Below, in pieces: positions 1 to 6,076 of a stretch of 12,020 bases of DNA; the first letter of the stretch is position 1, and each line of letters starts with the position of its first letter. Source of the stretch: Balneolaceae bacterium (GTDB taxonomy: Bacteria > Bacteroidota > Rhodothermia > Balneolales > Balneolaceae); NCBI GenBank assembly GCA_007126675.1, contig SLAU01000292.1:1-12020 (forward strand). The letters are read 5' to 3'. The position numbers and the translations under genes were made by a program. Below the pieces are notes generated by a model. It did no database searches. It was not told the origin of the DNA and worked only from the letters and a program-made list of their open reading frames with translations.

Positions 1-65
1 ACACGGCCGTTAAGCTCCGCAGCGCCAATGGTACTGCATCTCGCGGTAGAGTAGGTCGCTGCCTC
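1..65 (+). rRNA. rrf: 5S ribosomal RNA, 3' part
   Basis: The first 65 bases match the 3' half of bacterial 5S rRNA: the ACACGGCCGTTAAGCTC stretch (loop B and helix III region), the GCGCCAATGGTACTGC stretch, and the GAGAGTAGGTCGC-type 3' arm, here GTAGAGTAGGTCGCTGCC. The 5' part lies outside the window, so helix I cannot be closed and the exact 3' end is approximate. It is followed within about 20 bases by an intrinsic terminator, as expected at the end of an rRNA operon. The 16S and 23S genes would lie to the left. Confidence 0.93.
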
Positions 66-80
66 ATCTACTTCTTTACA

Positions 81-114
81 AAAAAAAGCCACGCTTCATC
101 GCGTGGCTTTTTTT
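81..114 (+). terminator. intrinsic terminator of the rRNA operon
   Basis: A perfect hairpin: GCCACGC (88-94) pairs with GCGTGGC (101-107) around a six-base loop TTCATC. The stem is extended by an A run (81-87) pairing with the T run (108-114). The T run directly after the GC stem is the classic Rho-independent signal, and because an A run precedes the stem it could also work on the other strand. It separates the rRNA operon from the acyl-CoA dehydrogenase gene. Confidence 0.93.
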
Positions 115-208
115 ATTTAATGAAATTGCAACGCACTTTTTTTATCTTCTTTTTGTTCTTACCCATGTGTTATTGCAATTTTTTTAACTTATAAGTAGCC
201 AAATTACA

Positions 209-1735
209 GTGAATTTACAAGTGTCAAACAACCAAGTATTGAAATTAAATACAGAAGATTTCCTCTCTAACTATGGAAATAAACTGTATGAACTATTCCA
301 CGAAAGAAACGAAGAAAACAGATTAGTTAACCAAAGAGGATTACCTCCTTACGTTCTTCGACAAGTATTAGAATGTAATCCCTTATCTGCATTTATACCG
401 TCAGAACATGGAGGACGCGGCGGACGAACTGCAGAAGCATTGTCGATGCTGGAAGTTACATCCTACCAATCATTACCATTATCTTTGATGATGGGTATTA
501 ACGGTGCGTTGTTTTTACAACCACTCGCTAATTATGGCAGTGTTGAAGCGCAGAGTACGGTCTTCACAAAGTTTTTGAAAGAGAAAAATATGGGAGGGCT
601 GATGATAACGGAACCTGATTACGGATCTGACGCATTGCGAATGCAAACCGGGTTTAAAAAATCAGAAGATAATAAATCTTATAAAATTGAAGGAGTTAAG
701 CATTGGGCAGGTTTAACCGGATGGGCTGATTATTGGTTAATAACGGCAAGAGGTTATGACAGCTCAGGTGAACTGGGCAGAGACATCGGATTTTTTGTCC
801 ACAGCAGCGAAAGCGGTGGTATTGAGGTTGAAGAATATTATAAAAATCTTGGTTTGCTGATGCTTCCCTACGGCAGAAACAAAATCAATATTGAAGTACC
901 CGAAGAGTACAGATTACAACCGAAAACTACCGGTGTAACCATGATGCTTGATATTCTGCACAGAAGCAGGCTTCAGTTTCCGGGCATGAGTACCGGTTAT
1001 CTTAAGCGAATGCTTGATGAAGCCCTTGAACATTGTAAAGAGCGTATTGTTGGCAGTACAAGTCTCATTCAGTACGATCAGGTAAAAGAGAGGCTTGCTA
1101 CCCTGCAGTCATACTTTACTGTAAGTTCGGCAATGAGTTACTTTACATCCGAAAATGTTCCGCTTGAACAGGATACTTCAAGAATGGATGTTGCTGGAAA
1201 CGCAATCAAAAGTGTAGTTACTGATTACATGCATGAAGCTTCACAATCACTCATGCAGCTTTTTGGAGCAAAAGGTTACAGAATGGATCATATTGCTGGA
1301 CGGTCACTTGTTGACAGCCGGCCGTTTCAGATTTTTGAAGGTTCAAATGATATTCTATACCAACAAATATCAGAATCTGTACTGAAAATGATGCGTCGTT
1401 CAAAGGTGAAAAATTTGTACCAGTTTTTGAAAGAGTATTCACTTACTGAACATGCGGCCGATCACTTTAGGTCTTCTCTTGATTTTGAAGTAGACTATAA
1501 AATGGCGCAAAGGCATTTAGTAAGCCTGGGACGAGCTCTAGGCAGAATCATTTCTATGCAAATGACCATCAAGCTGGGAGAAAATGGATTCAACAGCAAG
1601 ATGGTTTCAAATAGCATAAAAGTTCTGAAAGCTGAAATCAATTCCCTGATCAGTTCTCTGTCATCTAATGAGTCTCCGGGAATTGTTGAAGAGTATTCTG
1701 ACGAGAGCTCATGGCTCAAATTCGTGAAAGCCTGA
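209..1735 (+). CDS. acyl-CoA dehydrogenase family protein
   Basis: FAD flavoprotein of the acyl-CoA dehydrogenase family, expected to introduce the alpha-beta double bond into an acyl-CoA and pass electrons to ETF in the cytoplasm. Seen: the flavin/substrate motif ITEPDYGSD (residues 133-141), the C-terminal motif starting QLFGAKGYRMD (350-360), and FEGSND (376-381), where Glu377 sits at the position of the catalytic base of MCAD-type enzymes. The 508 residues exceed the roughly 380-residue core: about 40 extra residues precede it and about 110 follow it, including a helical tail after residue 400. The start is GTG; an in-frame stop lies at 185-187 and no ATG occurs in frame until residue 80, so GTG at 209 or GTG at 221 must be used. 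No Shine-Dalgarno is visible. It leads a probable operon with the deacylase 19 bp downstream. Chain-length specificity cannot be read from the sequence; a branched-chain or long-chain substrate is possible. Confidence 0.9.
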   Translation: MNLQVSNNQVLKLNTEDFLSNYGNKLYELFHERNEENRLVNQRGLPPYVLRQVLECNPLSAFIPSEHGGRGGRTAEALSMLEVTSYQSLPLSLMMGINGALFLQPLANYGSVEAQSTVFTKFLKEKNMGGLMITEPDYGSDALRMQTGFKKSEDNKSYKIEGVKHWAGLTGWADYWLITARGYDSSGELGRDIGFFVHSSESGGIEVEEYYKNLGLLMLPYGRNKINIEVPEEYRLQPKTTGVTMMLDILHRSRLQFPGMSTGYLKRMLDEALEHCKERIVGSTSLIQYDQVKERLATLQSYFTVSSAMSYFTSENVPLEQDTSRMDVAGNAIKSVVTDYMHEASQSLMQLFGAKGYRMDHIAGRSLVDSRPFQIFEGSNDILYQQISESVLKMMRRSKVKNLYQFLKEYSLTEHAADHFRSSLDFEVDYKMAQRHLVSLGRALGRIISMQMTIKLGENGFNSKMVSNSIKVLKAEINSLISSLSSNESPGIVEEYSDESSWLKFVKA

Positions 1736-1754
1736 TTTAAAAAAAGTACTGATC

Positions 1755-2447
1755 ATGAAAAAACTAACCGTTCTTACGGGAGCGGGCATGAGTGCAGACA
1801 GCGGCCTTTCTACGTTCCGTGATTCCGGCGGTTTATGGGAAGGATATGATATCGAAGAAGTTGCATCTGTAAGCGGCTGGAACAGAAATATGGAGAAAGT
1901 TCTGGATTTCTATAATCTAAGAAGATCCCAGGCTGCAAATGCTCAACCCAACCAAGGCCACATCGCCATTGCCGAATTAGAAGATCACTTTGATGTAACA
2001 GTTGTTACGCAAAATGTAGATGATCTCCACGAACGGGCTGGATCATCAAATGTAGTTCATCTTCACGGACTATTGAGAGAAGCCAGAAGCTCAAGAGATC
2101 CTGATATTGTTCTTGATATCGGCAGCAATGAGATAAAACCTGGAGATATGGCAGAAGATGGCAGCCAGCTAAGGCCGAACATTGTTTGGTTTGGTGAACC
2201 TGTTCCCATGATTTCAACGGCAGCAGAAATTGTGATGGAATCGGAAATATTTGTTGTAGTGGGTACCTCGCTTGTAGTTTACCCTGCGGCAAGCCTGACA
2301 GATTATGTGAAATCTGATGTGCCCAGATACATTGTTGACCCGTCAACTCCGGAACTTTACAGTTTTAATAACTGGCACCATATAAAAGAAACAGCTGCAA
2401 AAGGTGTTCCAGAGCTTAAAAAAACATTGATAGAAAACTATACCTGA
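1755..2447 (+). CDS. cobB: NAD-dependent protein deacylase, Sir2/CobB family (class III-like)
   Basis: Sirtuin: removes acyl groups from lysine side chains using NAD, giving nicotinamide and O-acyl-ADP-ribose. Seen: the NAD motif TGAGMSADSGLSTFR (residues 8-22), TQNVD (85-89), catalytic His104 in HLHG, the GTS motif near 170, and a length of 230 residues, normal for bacterial sirtuins. Tyr53 and Arg56 (FYNLRR) match the Tyr-x-x-Arg pair that reads the acid group of succyl/malonyl-lysine in SIRT5 and CobB, so desuccinylation is likely (known for the family, inferred here). The protein contains no cysteine at all: the four zinc-binding cysteines expected between about 110 and 145 are missing and the segment reads REARSSRDPD, so the small domain must fold without zinc. 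It lies 19 bp after the acyl-CoA dehydrogenase, and its stop overlaps the next start. Confidence 0.93.
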   Translation: MKKLTVLTGAGMSADSGLSTFRDSGGLWEGYDIEEVASVSGWNRNMEKVLDFYNLRRSQAANAQPNQGHIAIAELEDHFDVTVVTQNVDDLHERAGSSNVVHLHGLLREARSSRDPDIVLDIGSNEIKPGDMAEDGSQLRPNIVWFGEPVPMISTAAEIVMESEIFVVVGTSLVVYPAASLTDYVKSDVPRYIVDPSTPELYSFNNWHHIKETAAKGVPELKKTLIENYT

Positions 2448-3340
2448 TGAGCAACTTTAAAAAAGCTACGGAAGAAGAAAAAGAAGCACTCGAGAAATAT
2501 CTTCTTCAGTTTATGAACATTGAAAAAAAATTTCCGCTGCTTCCCGGCATTACCAATAAATCTGCTGTCGCTAATCTTTTTGGGCTAACGGAAGGGGAGC
2601 TTGATACTTTGCGCGACAGGTTTCATAAAAATGCAAAAGAAGCAGCTCTTGAGCTTTTAAAAGATGATGAGGTTGCAGAGTGGATAGAAAATTTGCCGTT
2701 TTCTCCTGATGATAAAATCATTGCTTTCGGAGATTCTGCAACAGACGATCTGCAAGGCTGGTTCCGGATTTTCAGTGAAGTTCTTGAAATTTCAGTACCT
2801 GATGCCGATTTTACATTTGTAAATGCCGGTGAATCTTACAATACCACTTCCGAAGCATTACGAAGAATGCACCGGGATGTGCTAAGCCTTGAACCTGATT
2901 GGGTAATACTTTCCTTCGGCAGTTATGATGCACTAAGACTTTCCATTTCACCTGACAGAACATTATTACCGCTCTCAGAAACATGGGAAAATTTAGCTGT
3001 AATGGAAGATGCTATAAAAACTGTTACAGAGAATCCGCCTGTCTGGATTACTCCTCCGCCCGTAATACCGGGTTTACTGGATGAGATGGAGCTGTTTGAT
3101 TTTGATATCAATGACAAAGACTTAGCGCAAATAAGGCAAATTATATCCGGGAAAACCGGCTACATAATCGATCCGAAAGGTGCTCGTTTTGGCAACCCGC
3201 CTGAAGCATGGTATTACCTTAGCGATGGTGTTAATCCTTCACTCTCGGGTCATGTGAATACTGTGAGAGCACTTTTGTATACACTGTCATCTTCAGAGCC
3301 AAAAGAGGGTTCAAAAATTGAGGAAAATAATCCTGATTAA
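2447..3340 (+). CDS. SGNH/GDSL hydrolase-like protein with degenerate catalytic blocks
   Basis: Residues 1-85 form an acidic, helical N-terminal region without a signal peptide. From about residue 88 comes an SGNH-fold domain: block I GDS with candidate nucleophile Ser97, block II NAG with Gly128, block III at 158-161 and block V at 260-269. Typical members have GxND in block III and DxxH in block V. Here block III reads GSYD, with Tyr160 where Asn is expected, and block V reads DGVNPSLSGH, with Asn263 where the catalytic His is expected. Ser and Gly are kept, but two of the four signature residues are replaced, so esterase activity is doubtful or depends on another His such as His269 (inference). 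The arrangement, including the PPPV stretch near 203-206, resembles cytoplasmic GDSL proteins with the same helical N-terminal region. Its ATG overlaps the stop of the deacylase (TGATG), indicating translational coupling. The 3' end overlaps the convergent gene by two bases. Confidence 0.82.
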   Translation: MSNFKKATEEEKEALEKYLLQFMNIEKKFPLLPGITNKSAVANLFGLTEGELDTLRDRFHKNAKEAALELLKDDEVAEWIENLPFSPDDKIIAFGDSATDDLQGWFRIFSEVLEISVPDADFTFVNAGESYNTTSEALRRMHRDVLSLEPDWVILSFGSYDALRLSISPDRTLLPLSETWENLAVMEDAIKTVTENPPVWITPPPVIPGLLDEMELFDFDINDKDLAQIRQIISGKTGYIIDPKGARFGNPPEAWYYLSDGVNPSLSGHVNTVRALLYTLSSSEPKEGSKIEENNPD

Positions 3341-3999
3341 AAAGAAGCTTTCAGGTTAAATAAACTAACAAAAGGCTTTATTTCAGAAGTTAATGTGCTG
3401 CCTGATAAGTTCGTGTATGTCATTAGCTGGGGCTGAATCATTCCGACCTGCAGATTATCATTTCCATACTTAACAATTGAGGATCTGTCCATCAGTGTAT
3501 TCAGAGACAGGAAATCTCTGTTTCTTTCAGCTAAAACAAATGTATCAAACAGCCCGAAAGTAAAACCCACCCAGGCTCCTGCACTGCCTCCATATTGCAA
3601 ACCGTCGAGTAGTGGTTTGTTTGATATGAGCATAACCGCCGAACCCAGAACTGCACCAATTCCTGCTCCGTACAGAGTATCAAGCATCAAAATGATTGAG
3701 GAATTATTACCGTCATTAAAGGTAGCGGAGATAAAAAATTCCTGACCAGACGGCAATGTGGCAATATCATAGACTGCAATGCCGGCTCCTGCAAGAATTC
3801 CTGAGCCAAGCCCGACTCTTAACGGAGCAAAATCATCACTGTTTTGCAAACCCATTGTTGCGAGTCCCATTAGTGAACCGGTAACGGCTCCGTTTAATAT
3901 GTTACCGGCAAGTAATTCTGTGGTTTGAGCTTTTGCATTCTGCTGAAAAGCAGCACATAAGATCAGTACAAATGATAATAGAATCCCGGAAGTTCGCAT
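3337..3999 (-). CDS. exported glycine-rich protein of unknown function
   Basis: I do not recognise a family. The 220-residue product starts with a signal peptide: MRTSG, a hydrophobic core ILLSFVLILCAAF, then a likely signal peptidase I site AKA|Q at residues 22-25. Cys15 does not fit a lipobox, since Leu precedes it. The mature part has several hydrophobic, glycine-spaced segments, around residues 30-50, 58-78, 110-126 and 136-152. They resemble glycine-zipper helices, so membrane association is likely. A polar C-terminal part ends in Phe, a common ending of outer-membrane proteins in this group, but a beta-barrel is not evident. A Bacteroidota-type promoter candidate sits just upstream. The gene is convergent with the SGNH gene and its last bases overlap it; no terminator hairpin separates them. 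Confidence 0.75.
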   Translation of the reverse strand: MRTSGILLSFVLILCAAFQQNAKAQTTELLAGNILNGAVTGSLMGLATMGLQNSDDFAPLRVGLGSGILAGAGIAVYDIATLPSGQEFFISATFNDGNNSSIILMLDTLYGAGIGAVLGSAVMLISNKPLLDGLQYGGSAGAWVGFTFGLFDTFVLAERNRDFLSLNTLMDRSSIVKYGNDNLQVGMIQPQLMTYTNLSGSTLTSEIKPFVSLFNLKASF

Positions 4000-4027
4000 G
4001 CAGATATTTTTTTGTTTTTTGGTTACG

Positions 4028-4059
4028 CAAATGTAATGATAAAAAATGAGTGATTCACA
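4028..4059 (-). promoter_or_regulatory. promoter candidate, Bacteroidota type, for the exported protein
   Basis: On the minus strand an exact TAnnTTTG box (TACATTTG) lies at 4035-4028. It is preceded, after a 20-base spacer, by TGTG (4059-4056), three of four matches to the TTTG -33 box of the Bacteroidota sigma factor. The predicted start of transcription is about 20-25 bases before the ATG. Pattern match only; the upstream SDR gene on the same strand ends at 4069, so the box lies in the short gap between the two genes. Confidence 0.5.
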
Positions 4060-4068
4060 GATTCATGA

Positions 4069-4764
4069 TCAGGAAGGATCGGCCAGAGCAACAGGCAGAA
4101 TTTTACCGTTATAAAACTTGTGGCCATTCATCAAAAAATCCGCAACATAACCTCCCATCTCATCAGCTGACACAGGTGCTTGCATTCCGGGAAATGCAGT
4201 TTCAAGCATTTCGGTTTGCACAGCTCCAAGACAAAGACAGTTGCATTTGATATCAGAATCAGAAAGTTCTGCAGTTAAACATTCAGTTAAGATCGATAAA
4301 GCTCCTTTCGACGCGCTGTAAGCCGATAAACCGGGAAACTTACTGCTGCCCATGTAACCTCCCATACTGCTGATGTTGAGTATATGAGCGTTTTTATTTA
4401 AATGGTCAAGTAGCTTTCTTGTTATCAAAACGGGTGCAAGAAGATTTACATCCAGCTGCCTTTGCCAGTCTTGCTGTGTGAGTTCTTTAAAAGGTTTTGC
4501 AATTAACAGGCCCGCATTATGTACAATACCATCCAGCTTTCTTCCTTCATCGGTTAAATAATGAATGATTTCATCCACTGATTTCTCATCAGTTATGTCG
4601 AGTGCTAATGCTTTTATTTGATCAGGAAAACTGGATTCTAATTCTTTCAGTGCAGATTCTGTTCTGGCTATAACAATTACTCTTGAATTGTTTTGTGCCA
4701 GAATTTCAGATGTTTTATAACCAATTCCGCTGCTTGCTCCTGTAACCAGATAATGTTTTTGCAT
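4069..4764 (-). CDS. short-chain dehydrogenase/reductase (classical SDR)
   Basis: Rossmann-fold NAD(P)-dependent oxidoreductase. Seen: the cofactor loop TGASSGIG (residues 8-15), Arg34 after the second strand, which favours NADPH, the DITD segment (56-59) contacting adenine, HNAG (82-85), the active-site Ser at 132-133 (NISSMGG), and the YSASK motif with Tyr149 and Lys153. The full catalytic set is present and the 231 residues are normal for the family. An oddity is CNCLCLGAVQTEM around 174-186, where most relatives have a PG pair; here it is LG, with three closely spaced cysteines. The substrate cannot be told from the sequence. It lies 69 bp upstream of the exported-protein gene on the same strand and is divergent from the aminotransferase across a 190-bp gap. 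No Shine-Dalgarno is visible. Confidence 0.9.
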   Translation of the reverse strand: MQKHYLVTGASSGIGYKTSEILAQNNSRVIVIARTESALKELESSFPDQIKALALDITDEKSVDEIIHYLTDEGRKLDGIVHNAGLLIAKPFKELTQQDWQRQLDVNLLAPVLITRKLLDHLNKNAHILNISSMGGYMGSSKFPGLSAYSASKGALSILTECLTAELSDSDIKCNCLCLGAVQTEMLETAFPGMQAPVSADEMGGYVADFLMNGHKFYNGKILPVALADPS

Positions 4765-4838
4765 GATTTGTAAAAAATTATTGTTAATTCGTAAAACTCT
4801 GGAGGATGTACTTAAACTTTAAAATGTTTTGTTGATTT

Positions 4839-4852
4839 TAAAAGCGCTTTCT
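4839..4852. promoter_or_regulatory. palindrome AAAGCGCTTT in the divergent intergenic region, possible operator
   Basis: Between the SDR and aminotransferase genes (4765-4954) lies an exact 10-base palindrome, AAAGCGCTTT (4841-4850), with a central CG. With flanks it reads TAAAAGCGCTTTCT, 12 of 14 matches to the TGAAAGCGCTTTCA form of LacI/CcpA-type sites. A palindrome of this length is expected several times by chance in 12 kb, so the only support is its position and central CG. I found no convincing promoter in this gap on either strand. Confidence 0.3.
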
Positions 4853-4954
4853 TTGTTTCTTTATACCCATCAAGAAAATGGTATTTTGAATCAAAATTAA
4901 GTGAACTTTCAGAGTTAAAATCCAAATTTATAAACTGTCACCGGCACTTTTACA

Positions 4955-6067
4955 ATGAAAGACCAGAATTCGTTTCAAATTCCTGATCATATAAGAAAAT
5001 TAAAAGGCTATGTTGCCGGAAAGACCATTGCTGAGGTAAAAGAGCAGTACAAGCCTGAACGAATATCGAAGCTGGCTTCAAATGAGAACAGGCTTGGGTT
5101 CAGTCCGAATATAAAAACTGCGGTTTTGGACAACCTGAACACAATCCAGGATTATCCTGATCCGGTATCCCGAAAATTACGCTCTAAACTTTCTGAATTA
5201 AACGGGGTGGGTACAGATGAGATACTAGTGACTGCAGGCTCTGAAAGTGCCATTTCTATTCTGTGCAGAGCATTTCTTGAAAAAGGTGATCAAACTGTTA
5301 CAGCAGATGCTACATTTGTAGGCTTTTTTGTACAGGCCGGTGTTATGGGGGCTGAGGTTAAAAAAGTGCCTGTCACGAATGATTTTAAATATGACGCCGA
5401 AGCTATATTAGATCAGATTGACCAGAATACAAAAATGTTTTACCTGGCCAATCCCAATAATCCCACCGGCACATATCTGAACGTTCGCGAATATGAAAAA
5501 CTGCTGAACGGAATACCTGAGCATGTACTTTTCATTGCAGATGAAGCTTATTATGAGTTTTCTGAAAAAGTTGAAGATTATCCTCATGCTATCGACTACA
5601 GAAAGAAGAATGTTATAATACTGCGCACATTTTCTAAAGCATACGGCCTTGCCGGTTTTCGCATTGGTTATGCAATAGCTGATCCTGGTTTAATATCACA
5701 AATGCAAAAAGTTAAACTGACTTTTGAACCCACAACGCTCGCACAGGCAGCGGCGCTTACCGCAATTGAAGATGAAAAATTTCTGCGCAAGAGTGTTGAA
5801 CTTGTAGATAAAGGCCGCCGGGAGTTATACGAATTTCTTGAAGATCAGGAGGTAGAGTATGTCCCGTCTGTTTCGAACTCAGTAATGGCAGTATTTGATA
5901 CTGATTCTGATGCGATCAATTTTACCCAGGCAATGCTTGAACAGGGCGTAATCCTGCGGAGAGTTAATGCATTCGGGCTTCCGAATTGTGTACGTATAAC
6001 CATAGGCACCGATGATGATATGAAGCATTTCAGATCAGCATTTGAAAATATTTATTCAAAAATTTAA
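4955..6067 (+). CDS. PLP-dependent aminotransferase, histidinol-phosphate aminotransferase (HisC) family
   Basis: Fold-type I class II aminotransferase, 370 residues, full length. Seen: the N-terminal KLASNEN (39-45), YPDP (67-70), NPNNPTG (166-172), DEAYYEF (196-202) with Asp196 and Tyr199 for the PLP ring, the PLP lysine Lys228 in SKAYGLAGFRIGY with Arg236 for the phosphate, and the substrate-carboxylate Arg347 in VRITIGT. These motifs are those of HisC-like enzymes, which include true histidinol-phosphate aminotransferases and aromatic aminotransferases. There is no histidine operon here; instead the next gene, 9 bp downstream, encodes a 2-oxoacid dehydrogenase E1. A role in making 2-oxo acids from amino acids is therefore as likely as histidine synthesis (inference), and I give no gene symbol. 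ATG is the start chosen; no ribosome binding site is evident. Confidence 0.88.
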   Translation: MKDQNSFQIPDHIRKLKGYVAGKTIAEVKEQYKPERISKLASNENRLGFSPNIKTAVLDNLNTIQDYPDPVSRKLRSKLSELNGVGTDEILVTAGSESAISILCRAFLEKGDQTVTADATFVGFFVQAGVMGAEVKKVPVTNDFKYDAEAILDQIDQNTKMFYLANPNNPTGTYLNVREYEKLLNGIPEHVLFIADEAYYEFSEKVEDYPHAIDYRKKNVIILRTFSKAYGLAGFRIGYAIADPGLISQMQKVKLTFEPTTLAQAAALTAIEDEKFLRKSVELVDKGRRELYEFLEDQEVEYVPSVSNSVMAVFDTDSDAINFTQAMLEQGVILRRVNAFGLPNCVRITIGTDDDMKHFRSAFENIYSKI

Positions 6068-6076
6068 TTCTAAGTA

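Noticed and set aside
173..195. TTGCAA followed by TATAAG upstream of the acyl-CoA dehydrogenase gene as a promoter
   Set aside because: The spacer is only 11 bases, too short for sigma-70, and no TAnnTTTG box fits; I cannot support a promoter here.
3331..3365. Bidirectional terminator between the convergent SGNH and exported-protein genes
   Set aside because: The stop codons overlap and no stable hairpin with a T tract is present at the junction.
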